Made by a program: the position numbers and the translations under genes. A DNA stretch of 64,000 nt from Fasciola hepatica (lineage: Eukaryota; Platyhelminthes; Trematoda; Plagiorchiida; Fasciolidae): the NCBI GenBank assembly GCA_948099385.1, contig CANUEZ040000193.1:7824501-7888500 (forward strand). Reading direction: 5' to 3'. The notes beneath the pieces were generated by a model. It worked only from the letters and a program-made list of their open reading frames with translations. It was not told the origin of the DNA and ran no database searches. Below are positions 46,110-58,680 of this stretch, piece after piece (position 1 is the first letter of the stretch; each line of letters starts with the position of its first letter).

Positions 46110-46430
46110 TCGTCATGCTGCCGTGGCAGATGCTTTTTGTTACGAACGCACAAGTGATTCTCAACGAAGACTACGAAAAGCTTGCTTCTTCTATGGTCAC
46201 ACAAACCGAATCGGCTCACCCCGCAAAGCCAGTCCGAATAATCACGAGCGTTCACTGGAGCGTCAGCTGTGGTCGAATGAGTGTGGACGTCAATGCGCGG
46301 TACACCTTCCAACTGATGATCTGAAAAGTCTGTTCGTTTATACCTCTGCCAGCTTTTTTCACTGCTGGGACATGCGATCGGTGTATTCATCAGGTCACAT
46401 ATTTGAACTCCATCAAGTAATGTCATAACA
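46110..46430 (+). pseudogene. Decayed Gypsy gag zinc region
   Basis: The plus frame 46123-46428 (101 codons) reads RKACFFYGHTNRIGSPRKASPN. It aligns residue by residue with the intact knuckle of the second Gypsy gag (CFVCGKFGHIDSPCSSSP at 13.7 kb): C-F-x-[Y for C]-G-x-x-x-[R for H]-I-x-S-P-[R for C]-x-x-S-P. Three of the four zinc ligands are lost. The downstream 70 residues (SASFFHCWDMRSVYSSGHIF) are unrecognised. Confidence 0.45.
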
Positions 46431-47485
46431 CTCTCAGTTTCTTGTGTCACCGTATGCAATATACTGAATTCCATTTTTTTGTAATATTTTGCTGTCCATC
46501 TCACTCACAAAGCAAATGCGTTCCACCAGTCAAATAGATCACTAATTATTGGAAAACAGGACTGATTACCGCCTGTCATCTGCATTTGATCGAACTGTCA
46601 AGTTCCATCGGACAATACACACGTGGACAACCCATTCATCAATGAAACGTAGGACTGTTGCACATTCGCTTTGGACACGTAGTCAGCAGATCAAACAGCG
46701 GAGACGAATTTTAGATGAATGGTGTATGTAATCGTGCCACAAATTAGTATGCTGTGATATTTGACCGCGTTATGGTTGGATCGGCTGTTGATCATTGTGG
46801 TTTTCGTGCCTATTCGGAATGAAGACTCTGCTCGCCCGTTAAGATCGGTGGACAGATTACGCCATTTTCTGAGTCGAGTTTGCTCCACTCCTAATTTTAT
46901 ACAAAATTTTGTGGGACTTTTAGTCCATAGGGTGTACTCATTCCACTGCACTCACGCATATGGGGGTAATAGAAAGAATAAACCCAGAACGGAATACATT
47001 GCGATTCAGTTACATTCTATCAGACAACCGACCAAAGGCTCAAAAATAAGTTCGGTGAAATGAGGTATATCATGAGTCATCAAGTAGTGCGAATGCTCAG
47101 CTCTTCATTGAAAACCATGAAGATGATTTGTAATGAGGAAGAAACAGCTGTGTAGTGGTTCCGTGGTTCTCCATGGTGATCCGGATATTTAGGCTGCGTG
47201 ATGAATCTATGTAAATCTCATATCTTGCTACTTACATGGGAACATAGAGTTGCTTTGGACCATTTATTCAATGTTGTCATTGTGCTCTACGATTTGTTTG
47301 TCGTAGAAACATTCTTCAAATAAATGCTCCTCTTGAGGCATGAATCTTAGCACGTCTGACTATTTCACTTGTCAGCTAAATGTTGCCCGACTTATTTGAC
47401 TTATTTGCCTACCTCAATACTTTCTTTGTGTAGTTGCATAGTTTATCTAATAATCAACCCTCAGTTGGTGTTACTAAATTTCCTT
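46431..47485. other. Unassigned
   Basis: One kilobase with overlapping frames on both strands at 46549-47063, the longest 100 codons on the plus strand (46761-47063). No family was recognised. Confidence 0.4.
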
Positions 47486-48172
47486 CTCGAAGGACAATTT
47501 ACTTGGTTTCAGGATGTGCTTGATCGTGCCAAATTTGATTTGTTATCAGTTGACCTAAAGTTTGCAAAAATGACCTCACAGGTCGAACCTAGACTGTTGT
47601 TACATGTGCAAATTAGGATAGATTTCCAGTAGCCTCGACCGTTTTCTGGATACATTGTTGGATTTATTTTCCCTACGGTCTTTTCCGACGTCTGATTTTG
47701 ACCTCACCGTTTTCTTCGGTTGCTTTTGTTTAACTGTACTAACTATTCCAAGGTTTCTTCTGACCTCGTATTGTATAACTCTACCTTCGGTTTCGCGCCG
47801 ACTGTACAGGCTCGCGCTTCGTTTTCTGATTCGTCGTTGCGATCGTTGGCATTTCCGTTTCGAGGGACACCATTTGGTTTCAGAATTTGAGCGACCATAC
47901 AAAGTTTGGTTTGTTAATAATTGAACTATTGCGTGCAAAAATGACCTCAGAGGTCAGACCTGGACTGTATTTGCATGTGCAAAGTAAAGGTCTTTGATCG
48001 TTCAAGGGATTCATAGTGGCCTCGATAGAGTTGAGGATAAGACCGTTATCTGGCCACCTTATTTACCTGAACTGACTTTTCTGTTTCTATCGACCTTTTA
48101 TCATATCCGACTGTACTAAGTCACGGTTCGCTTTCTGATTCGTCGTTGCGATAGTTTGCATTCCTTGTGTTT
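47486..48172 (+). repeat. Tandem monomers at the 5' end of LINE E2
   Basis: Two diverged units, roughly 47486-47857 and 47858-48172, are arranged head to tail. Shared words include tttggtttcag, gcaaaaatgacctca, acatgtgcaaa/gcatgtgcaaa and gattcgtcgttgcgat. The second unit is shorter by a deletion. They lead straight into the start of E2. E1 keeps only the final gtcgttgcgatcgg part. LINEs of some other animals have promoter monomers arranged like this. Confidence 0.65.
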
Positions 48173-51100
48173 CTCGTATCCGTACCGTTTCGGTTCCACG
48201 TTGAACAGAATAAATTGTCACTTGTTTCCCCTGGAATGCATCTTCTCTATTCGTTCAACAGAGAGGATTACGTTGGAATTTCGATGTGAGACCGGAATAA
48301 AGACACGTTCATAAGCCTCGCTCAAACGTCTCCCGAAAGATGATGTTTAGCTTTTTAAGTCATTTAGTGGTATAATACGTGGCGTAGTCCGTTATTATGC
48401 TCCCATATTGCATCTGCCGCTCAATCTGCTAATGCTCATACGAATACGAAACAGAAAGTTGAAAGTTATACTCGACAGACAGAAAATGAACGCAACCAGT
48501 GGTACCAGGTTTGTGGCTGGTGAACGAGATGAACATCCAAGTGATCGATCACGTTCTGCATTGTGCAGGCACGGAAAAAAGCTACCAATTAGAATGCAAT
48601 TCATTGGAGAAGCGGGTGTCATTTCGCGGTTATTTTACACGAGAAATAGTCAGATCAATTCCAAAGGAATAAATGTCTGGACAAATAAAATGAGTAGATG
48701 TTATTTGGGTAATGATACGCCCGTATCTACCTGGTCAAGAGTAAAGCGGAACGCTCGTTTGGCTAGAGCACATGAAGCCAACACATTCGGACAGCCGTCT
48801 ACCGAGTTTCTTTTCACACAGTCACACAGCTTGAAATAGAACAGAATGGAACAGCGGCTGCACATCAGAAATGAGAACAAATATGTTTCTGCTGGTTATT
48901 CGACTTAGTATGGCACGGAGAAGAGAAGCAATGTGGGTGAAGCTATCGGTAGGCTATATTCCAATTTGCATTCAAATAAGGTGGAATCATTCCATTTTAG
49001 ACCTGTTTTGAATTTTCAATACATATACTCGAAATTATCCCACCAAAGATTATTATTTTTAACAAGATTTCTCATGCGTAAAACGCTGATACCGTTTACC
49101 AATTTTATAACAAGCTAACAATTCGGAATTTGGGAACTTCCTAAGAAACAAGCCTTTGAAGTTTCTTTGATTCACCAATATCACCAAAACTTTACAATCG
49201 GACGGCTTTTACTTTTACAGTACTCAAGCATTGGCTGGAACTCTGTCGGAGATGTTGAATATTGTGGTAAGTCACGCAACTGAATCGTTCTTCATTCCTG
49301 ACTCTAACCGTCCTATCACTATCATTCCCATACCAAAAGGGTCCAGTAACCTAACAGGATCCAAGAAATTTCACAGTTGTAGTTTTTTCGTCGGAGTTGA
49401 AATCATTTGAATTTGCTGGACTTCATGGCCTTCGAAACCCTGTCAAAAGTCCAACTGACGAATACCAATTTCCATATAATTCCTGGCGGTTCACGTATGA
49501 GGAAGTAGCGTGGTAGTCCATTTCACTGCAGAATCCCTCATTGATTCGTAAACGTCCATTAGGCCTGCCTTCGCCCATCACACACCAACATGTTTACGGT
49601 TTACAACAAACGCCGCTTTTCAAGAAATTAGAATCCATTATCCGCTCGCGCACCAAATTCAGTGATTGGCAGACTTCCTCTAAGGAACAACACAATGTAT
49701 CAAAGTTGGAAGAAATGTTTCAACGTATCTGATAAGCAGTGATGGTGTGCTTCCAGGAGCTGGTCTTTCTCAAGTCCTATTGAACATTTACATCAGTCAC
49801 TTAGCTGTAATCACTCAGCTCGTCTATTTAGGTAAGCCAATGACGTTGTTTTGACTCAGTCTATCTCTCAGAAGTCTGATTTATTTCAGTTTCATGAAAA
49901 TATCTCACATGTACAAACAGTCCCGAGCGGTCTGGTCTTCTGATAAGCAATCACAAATGTCAAGATTGCATTCTTTCTACTGTGAGATCACGTTTTATCG
50001 GAGGCAACTTCACTAACAAATGTACTACTTTTACACGAGTAAACCATAGGAAAAATCTCGGTTTAGGAAATACCTTATGGGTATATGAATACCAGCATTG
50101 CTTTCTAGAGAATGCGTCAAATGCCATTTCAAATTTGTGAAATCCAACAGTTCAACGCTTCGCAGTCTGTTATTTCTCCATTGGAATATCAGTGTGTTCT
50201 TCCCGTGTTTCCATATTGATCTGCCGTATTTATTTCTCGTCTGTTGAAAAGCGACAAAATCACTCCTCGTAGATATCTCTATATAATCGGTCGTTTGTCT
50301 GGGCTTCTGTTCTAAGCATATAACATCATCCATTTATTTGCCGAAAATATCGTTGCGGACTGTTTCATCTAGTGTGATAATAAATTCAGAGAAATCAATT
50401 CAAATAGTCGATTGGTAATTCAGGCACTGGTCTAGAATGCGGCGTGAATATTGTTTTCTTATTACTGAGGATTGGTGCAGTGTATTGGGTGCACAGAACA
50501 AACCACTAGATGAAACAATAAAGCTCATCAGCCCAATGTGGCTGTGACTTGTGTCCTACATATCACTGGATAGGACAACTTGGAGGGCTACTTTCTCTAA
50601 GGAAGGTAGTTGATAGAAGAGACCAGAGAAATTGGCCAGTCTATGACATGATATGAAAGAAAGGTATGGAAAGGCCATGTGAATTATAATAGACTTCCTG
50701 GGTGTGCTGTTACATAGGGGTTTAATGCATTCGAATAGCGTTTTTGTAAATGAATTATTTATCTATTTGATAGAATTATTCGTAGTTCTCCCCCAATATT
50801 TTTTGTACTATTGGTTGTCTGAGTTCCAGTTGAGATTCCAGTTGTGAGATAGAAACGAGAACTACCATAACCACTTCGTGAATATTAGGTGTTTGAAACA
50901 AAATAAACTAAACTAAACCAAGCTGAGGAGAGCTGAACTGAACTGAACTGAACTGAGCTTTACTGAATATCGCTTCATGTTTGCATGAAGAATGATTGCA
51001 TCAACAAGAAATGCAATCTGTACTTAGAATACATAGCCTTTGAGTTCATACTAGCACTCATCGGTCAATTACTTACAATCATGTACGAACACATGAAAAT

Positions 51101-51690
51101 AGTCTACTAATACTTTCGAATAGGCAAGAGTCTCGTAGAATAAAACGTGCGGCATATCCCACGCACGTATCTTTTGAGATTAGTCACGTACCGAATGGAA
51201 TCAAGCCATATATATCCAGATTTCGAATAAATTCTGAGTGTAGAGTGACATTTTGGAATTGCCACTTTTATATCGTCACAATGATGGTTTTAAAGAGCAA
51301 AGAAAAAATGGAATCACAATTGGGAAACGTGGAGACGAAATAGGGAATGGATGCACCAATGTGACAAAGGGGTTCTTCCGAATGACTTCGAATCCCCTAT
51401 AAATTCGAGTCCAATTCGCCAATCAGACAGCACATAAACGTTTCAGAAATTGGACTTCTTAAAGCTGTGTGCTTTAAATCATCAGATACTATTATTCATT
51501 CCTTCTTAACATCGATTCCCATCAGATCATCTCTCTTGGTCGCTCCGGGCGATTGTTTTCACCCAAAAGCTCATTTTGTTATCGTGAAACAGAATTCGGA
51601 CATCGAAAATCAAAACTGATGCAAGTGAACCGATTGGACGAAGAGGACCAGTTTTTTCCCATACAGGTTTATCCCTCACATACTATTTTG
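48173..51690 (+). mobile_element. CR1/Jockey-like LINE E2, decayed
   Basis: Second copy of E1. An open frame of 143 codons at 48408-48839 covers the 5' part but is not conserved in E1. RT blocks are LSEMLNIVVSHATESFF, IPIPKGSSNLTGSKKFH near 49250-49370, and a palm region absent from E1: SDGVLPGAGLSQVLLNIYIS from 49738, then HLAVITQLVYLGKPMT, where the YADD box has decayed. The 3' part holds a CTGAA pentamer run at 50930-50955. Many stops and frameshifts are present. Confidence 0.7.
50928..50958. repeat. CTGAA pentanucleotide microsatellite
   Basis: About five CTGAA units in LINE E2, with a shorter imperfect run at the same place in E1 (24361-24385). Confidence 0.85.
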
Positions 51691-51754
51691 AGTGATGACC
51701 TTCGACTGAGACATCAGAACACTCAGTAGCAAAACAACTGGCTGTTATTGTCCC

Positions 51755-52696
51755 ACATGTGATAAAATATTGCACGCTCCATAGATTTTGCACACTGGAT
51801 GATAGAAAATCAGAAAGACAGTCGACAATCTCGACTACTGCAATTGACAAACTCGTGTCCATACAGTAGTGGTTTTATCAGTGTCACGACAGATATTCTG
51901 TTGATAACTGTCAGTTGCGTGGGTTTTGTGATTACGTAACATTATTATGTGTGGATGACCTGGATAGATTCAGAGGTCGAAAATGTTGCTTCTGACCACA
52001 TAATGTGGTGTTGTTTCGTGCGAATTGAGACTCAATCGGCGGTGGCCGAGATCTAGCCTTTTGGCATTTTTGCTGATCTTACTTTGACAGTTTATATGGG
52101 AAGAAAGACTCAGTTAGTATTGATCGAATGATCCGATTCTATCGAATAGATGGCAAATGTCATTTGACCACTTTTCACTGGTCTCTTGTTTAACCAACTC
52201 AGATGATACGCCTTTATGCGTCCAGATGGTCTTCCTGTGGTTCGACCTACGTCATCTGCCCCACACTGAGAGCTGGAATGCACGGATATTCTGCCTCTCA
52301 TTTGCAAAATGAGAAATAGTCGAGAGGTGAATTAAACGTATTTTGGCAGTGTAATAACATCGTTCGGACTTGGAATATGGACAACGGGCGATTGAGATCG
52401 ACTGTTTACCAAACCTGCTTCACTGCTACTTCTAAATTCAATTCATGGGTAGACAGATTGCTTTTCGACTGCTATCATAATTCTTCGTGTTATTATTGAT
52501 TGTATATACTGGATGAGAAATGATTTCATCCTTTCATTTATTCTTTATCGAACATATCTTAATTAATTTATTGGACAGTCACTGCATTAGCTGCCTCTTC
52601 TGTCTCAAAAACACGAATCTGTGGTAGTGTGTGCATGGACTTGGCAAATTTTCTTTATGATTAAGTTATCGCCCTAATGAGTCATCGGATTGATGA
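51755..52696. repeat. Distal part of the E2 block
   Basis: Matches 26746-27539 and continues beyond it with the sequence also found at 12-170. In the first block that continuation is replaced by repeat D2. Confidence 0.75.
52110..52307 (-). pseudogene. Penelope-like GIY-YIG endonuclease remnant, copy 2
   Basis: The minus frame 52307-52110 (65 codons) reads CGADDVGRTTGRPSGRIKAY, then HLSWLNKRPVKSGQMTF and ESDHSIN. It is the better preserved of the two copies: R-I-K-A-Y occupies the place of R-I-x-E-H in Penelope endonucleases, and SDHSIN the place of the S-x-H-x-(V/I)-D block. Tentative. Confidence 0.45.
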
Positions 52697-55600
52697 TGTA
52701 TAACAAATAAGAAGTAAAAAAATTGCTATTTATTTATTTCATGTTGCCGACTTATTAACTCAGTATGATTTGACATGCAGTATTTGGCCAGCTGATTGGG
52801 TATCAAAATTGTTTTACTACTCTGTCCAACAATAAATCACTGGAGTCTTGCTGGTGGATTGGAAACTCGGGATTTCGAGTCCATACTATCCAAGATGACC
52901 GTCAAATGTTTATTGCACAACAGTTTTGCCTGATATGGTGCCAATTCGTCACTAGCTTTGCATGTGTATTGGTAATGCACATAATGGTCCAATGAAGTGC
53001 AATATTGCTGATCGTTGGGAGAAAGAATTGGCGGATCGAATACCAAAACGTGTGGGATTGATCACTGGAACACCGGTGGAAACGTGAACTGCAGTTTATT
53101 GTTGCACTTATTTAGCTAATGCACATTTACAGCTTCATCCAAACTAATATGTTACTGTTGATTGAACAGTCATTTTAAAAAGTGTTGTGTTTTCTATCAA
53201 TCATCAGTCTCATTGTACGTGTGGCGTTGTTCAAAGTGTCTTCTTAGTTGACTTATGACCTCACGACCCAAGGTTGGAATGATGCCATCTCCGGAAACAA
53301 TAACCTCGGTAGCTCACTATTGGTCTTGTGTCAATTTGGGAATCATTTGTTGTACTACTGTTGTATGAAAAGACAAAATGTGAAATGCGCATAGCGAGTA
53401 AGCGATGCTAAAGGTGGTAGTTTGATAGGGAAAGGAGTTTGCATGTAAAACGTGCCTGCTCGAGTTCAATATTCTTCCTGCCACATGTTTACTTATCTGA
53501 TCGAGGCTGACAGCTTGTTGCATGTCTGCTTCATTTCTCACTGGGACTCATGTGTGACGAATTTCCACCACAGCACACGTGACTGTTGGACTTAATCGAT
53601 ACACAACATTCTCAGTGGATATTCCCATAATACTCATCGAAATTAAGATTTCCCTAAAATACTACAATAACTCAAATTTCTTAGAGATTCTTTTCTCGAT
53701 AAAACAACATCATATGCGAACAACATTTGAAGAAAACAAACAAGATCAAAACCAACGATTTCTTTTTCTCCCGCTAGACGACCATTTAGTTCGTCTTCAG
53801 TTTTTAAGCGGTAAACATTTTTAACGATTCTGTTCATCGGTTGTTCTGAAACTTAAACACGTATTTTTCGAATTATGTGCTCAGCGATTCCTACAAAACA
53901 ACAAATGGAGAATGAAATTTTTTGCCATATATCAGTTCGTGTAATCAAATGTATATTATGTATATTACTAGGTATCGACGAGAAGATTTATATATACTGA
54001 CAGAATTATGTGAGCTTACATTTTTTCATATTATATGCATGACCAATTCGGCGGTGGAACAACCACAGCAATATCAAGTATTATCGACAATCTGACACTG
54101 AAACTTGTAGTGGATAATTACACGTGGTCCCAGTAGGTCAAATGTGTAACGAGCCGGTAGACAGTGAATTGCTGTCTACTACAGAAGCAACCGGCAGTCC
54201 AGGGATTCAAAGGACTGATCTCCAATATGGTAATCAAATGTTCTAAGCTACTCGACCATCACCAGCCATTCAGAAAATGCAATATTGTAACAGCATGTCG
54301 GAACAGAATGGTCCTTAGAACATTACAGTATGTGATAGTGTGTATGAAGTTTGGTAAAAAGAAGCGGGCAAGACTGAGATGCAAAACGACAGGAATAGGA
54401 AGAGTACTGTTTTGGAGCTACGCATTGATTACTCCTCATGACAATACAATAATAAAAGCTGAATGCTTTTCTCCTATTTTCACAGTTTTGGTATCAATGT
54501 TGCAGTTGTTATGGTTTCACGTGCAGACATCAATCACTTAAGTGTCACCAGGATTGGTTTGAAAGCTGTCATCGAACTGATCTTGTGTCCAATATTAGCC
54601 AAGTGTCGTAGTATTACGCCGCTGTTACTGTCAATGCAAGTATCTTCTAGATGAATCTCAAATTCATTTCGCGGTATTTAGATATAAAACCTGAATTACT
54701 CACTCAAGATTCTTCTGTCCCTCAGATGGCCAATATATGCAACCACGATCTATCTCATATGTAACCTGCAGGCGCAAACCTCTCCAACCCCATTTGAGTA
54801 CAATTGATCACCATAATTCCATAGTATGATGGCCCATCCAGATCAAATCTCACTGACCCACCGTAATGATTTTCAGTAATGCGTTACTGAAGACTATGTG
54901 CGGTCATGTTTATTGTTGGCACCAACTTGGTCAGAACTGGACACTGTGTGAGCAACTTTTATTAGCACCGTTTCACACACAAATAACTGAACGTCCCAGC
55001 TCACCAATACTGAAGCAAAACAGATTGTACTCATATTACCCCGCCGCACAGAGATAATTAGGCACAGCCTTTGAGGGACAGGCAACACCGGGATGCACAA
55101 AAAAGATACCTCGAACGGCAACGACACTCTTTATCACTACGGAATCCTCGAACCGTCATCGCGAAACAAAACGGAGAAATTGAGCATTTTTAGTGACTTT
55201 CTATAGACATGACTATATTCGATAGAAAACGAATTCAATCCCAGCGTAATCTCAGGTTAGGAGACGCTAGTTTAGGTTTTTGTCATACCGGTTGTCCAAG
55301 GAAACATTTATTTGAAAATATTAAACGTGCTGCTATCATAAACTTTTATGAGTAACCGAATCACAAAGAGGTACAAAAATGTATTTTATCGAAAATGTCA
55401 GTCCTGGAGTCTGTACAGGCATAGTTAGCAAGATCTCGATGCAGTGACTTAGCGGTTCGCATGCATACATGTAAGTTAAAGTAGATAAGACAAACTGAAA
55501 GTGTAATAACTAATGCATTCAGGATCGGCATCACAAAACAGCGTCAATCAGAAAACAAACGTGTTACTCACAGGAAGTTCAATGCTGATTTTTTGTCTCT

Positions 55601-55950
55601 CGTTGATTATTCTCAGCAGTTCCCTTATCAAACTTCGGAAGTCGGGAATTAGAAAACCAAAAAACGAAAATTCTCACTTTCGACTTCTGTTTTTTAACCG
55701 CAAACACATTATGGTAATAGTTACATATATACAGTGATGTTCACCAATTGGATTTGCACTGTTCACCTCTGCGAAAAGAATCACGAGAACTTTCTTTTAT
55801 CAAAGCACTGCACGTTGGAAAATTCTGTAACATTTTGAGTTCCCGATTTGTGTTTTTTTTGTGTAAGCTAGAATTCAAAGTAAGGAGGGGGATTATGTTT
55901 TATAACGTAACCAAATCTAAGTGTTGTGCTCAAGCCCAGTCGGATCTTTA
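52697..55950. other. Intergenic, no gene recognised
   Basis: 3.2 kb. The longest frame is 125 codons on the plus strand (54164-54541). Others are at 53579-53824, 54866-55057, 55513-55737 (with a hydrophobic stretch, SSMLIFCLSLIILSSSL) and 55748-56011. None has a domain I can name. Confidence 0.45.
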
Positions 55951-55989
55951 TTCAAGAAATTATCGACACCAGAGTTTTTCAGATTCGAT

Positions 55990-56199
55990 TTTTTGGGCTC
56001 GGTTTTTCTGAACAACTGCATTTACTTAAGTCTTACTTCAACAGTGTTTGGAACCAGAGGTCAACTTTTGGATAGAGTATTGAATTTAAGTGGATTAAAG
56101 TGGCTGCAACATATGTCACACATGCCCACCGACAGACGTTTTCGGCGTAAGCTGTTCACAGAAGTTATTATTTGCTCGAAGAAACCGAATCCGATATAA
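55990..56199 (+). pseudogene. Possible RTE-like LINE C-terminal tail
   Basis: The plus frame 55921-56199 ends LKWLQHMSHMPTDRRFRRKL, FTEVIICSKKPNPI. The pattern L-x-W-L-x-H-x-x-x-M-P-x-x-R-x-x-x-x-x-L-F resembles the C-terminal tail of RTE-like LINEs, often reading LRWLGHVLRM-type sequence. The first half of the frame is unrecognised. A single short match, so weak. Confidence 0.35.
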
Positions 56200-57761
56200 A
56201 AGTATAATCGAATTGCATTTTGACTCCGAAAAGGCCAACGCCGCGAGCAGAAGTCGAACAGGCAAGACTCCCGCACAGATGATTACCCTTCTGAGCAGGT
56301 GCCGCCAAGGTGCTCAGAATTTTGCAGTTTTTCAACATTTACAACTCAAAGGTGACGAAATCATCCACTAATCACCGAGTGCCTGAAATCTGCCATCAAA
56401 CACATAAGCAACGCGGCCAATATTGTCAGCATATTTACAATCAGACAGAAACCAACACCGTCAGTGAAATAGATGCTCTCTCCCCGTACTCAATCCTAGA
56501 TTATCTATGAACTCACATCGGCATGTTCACCAGTCTGCATAGACAGAAATGGGAGACAAATATGTCACCAAATAAATGATCAAATTCCGGTTCGACCTCA
56601 AAAGATGACGGATGGCAAGTTCACACCAATAATGACATCTTCGAAATCAAGTGCAATCAGGCCATAAATTGGGCCGCATATAACTAAACAGAAACAGTAT
56701 GTAGGTCCATAAACTAGCGTAAATTTATGTGCAACATTATAACCACCAGATTATTCAGATATGCTGAGACCTTTGTCATTCCTGAGCATAAACCGAAACT
56801 GTGCAAACTGTGCGTAAATGTCCTATCAGTTTAGTCCCACGTTGGTGACACAATTTATTCCCCCCTCATTATTGTTGGTTCCTAGCCCTTATTACTGACC
56901 TCAGTCTTATCTCGGTGTCAACAGTTGCTCACTGACAATAAAAAAATCACACACACCGCAGTATACTCGTTTACAGATGCAGGCCATTTGTACAGGATGC
57001 CTGTTTTCGACTCATTTATTCAAAATTTTAGTGGACAGTCATTGCTTTCAATTAAGGTGAAAGTTTGCCGGTAAATTTATGACACTTATTTTTTTGTTTG
57101 AGATTCATGTTCTCACATGTTTGTGACTTAGCGCCATATACGAAATAGTAAATCTAATGAAGTTGTCATGCTCACGCAGAGGAAGTTACCGAGTAGACTT
57201 TGCATGTAATGGTCATCAACTGGTAAGAGCATGTGGCCTAACAAGTTTGTTTAGAGTCCAACATTTCATTCGGAACATGGTATTATTCAAAACTCTAAAT
57301 TTTCATCTGCATTCCGACAATTCCTTGATTCTTATTCAACAGTAGGAGATGCGAACCAGGATTTTGCGATGAATTGCAACAAACCAAGATGCGAAGAACT
57401 AGAAACACCCAGAGGATCCATGGGCTTGCAACATTTTGTTCATAATAGCGGACGTTTTGCGACTGGAGCTTCTATCAGCATCAGTGCAACCAGTGGATTT
57501 CCAAGTCATACAGCATCCCACCACCTGCCGCTTTTTGCTCTTATATTCACTTTATTTTATTTTTACGCTGCGAGCTCCTACGAGAGGATGAGCCAAGACG
57601 GTTCGTGCAGGTGCTCGGCGGTACTTACGCGGTGTGTGTATTGATGAACTGTTTGTCAGGGATCTTGGGATTTATCTCCGAAGTGACGTCCCCAGCGTTC
57701 TTCCTCAACCAATAGATTCAACTTGTTTTTATCAAGGATTCCTTCGTATTATCTACTGTGA
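56200..57761. other. Intergenic, no gene recognised
   Basis: 1.5 kb with plus frames at 56310-56510, 57157-57345 and 57369-57644 (91 codons with a hydrophobic segment LPLFALIFTLFYFYAASS). No family recognised. Confidence 0.45.
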
Positions 57762-58020
57762 CCCGAAAAGTTGACCTTTATTATTGTTTCGTGAAATGAC
57801 TCCTCATTCAGTATCCACACTCAACTCACCAATAAAAACACAGCATCGCTGTTCCATCCATGGTAGGAGTCATTAGTAGTGCACGCCTACTGAGTTCACT
57901 CTAGGAGTGGTAACAGAACCTCAGCTACCCGAGCTAACTCTCTCAACGATTTGATTCGCATCAACAGCCTATAAAAATCAACCACATCTAATGCCTCTTC
58001 AAAGATTCATAAAGTAAGAC
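57762..58020 (+). repeat. Gypsy A3 5' non-coding region
   Basis: Homologous to 7480-7750, with an AATAAAAAC run near 57831 and the same ATG-CCT-CTT-C start word near 57991. Confidence 0.6.
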
Positions 58021-58680
58021 TGCTATTTATACATGTTTTGAACCCTTTTAAATGACGCCGAACTTGAAAATGGTCAAGTCTCTCAGTTAGGCTATGAAAC
58101 CAGTGACAGAAAATTGCATCTCGTGCACTGAACTCCACCTACGTTCCACCTACCGCTTCCGTCATGCAGGATGTTGTTCTTGTGGTAAGAATGGTTGTAT
58201 TTGCAAGGCTAACCGCCAATCCAAATTCGCTGTCATGAATGCCACCTCTCCGTATCCGGAGAGTGATGACAATCCGGTATACACACTGGAGATTCCGAGT
58301 GAATCAAACCAATTCGTGTACAGATAAGTCCAGTTACACTGTGGCTTGAGACTTCGATTCATGTTGGATATCACGAGCTGCTGGTCCATCACTCGGAAAT
58401 CCGTATTCGACCTCATTCAGTCCAGCGTTCCCATACAACACACTGATGTGCGCATTCACAGTGTTACTCATCGTCGACTTCCACTGTTGCGCGAGACTAC
58501 ACTGGTGGTTGGTTTGGAATGTGACTGTATCCTTATACGTGTCCCCATTTCCATAGACAGTCCTTTGATTTTAGGTTGAAAGCCCCACGTACATTGGAGC
58601 AATGGGCAACAATCCGAAAGGCATCCATTAATCCAGTGGATCAGGTTGTTCTGCAGCAGTTGATCGCACAATGGTCGAAT
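58021..58680 (+). pseudogene. Gypsy A3 gag zinc region and protease
   Basis: Frame 58094-58327 reads CTELHLRSTYRFRHAG followed by CCSCGKNGCICKAN. The knuckle has lost its His (Cys instead) and its last Cys (Asn instead), which A1 retains. The protease reads FMLDITSCWSITRKS at about 58360, so the DTG box is lost exactly as in A1, then HSVTHRRLPLLRETTLVV. A frameshift follows ILG at 58579. Confidence 0.8.

Noticed and set aside
54164..54541. 125-codon plus frame as a gene
   Set aside because: No motif, no repeat support and no convincing splice context.
57369..57644. Secreted or membrane protein gene
   Set aside because: It has a hydrophobic segment but no signal-peptide arrangement, no homologue recognised and no supporting context.
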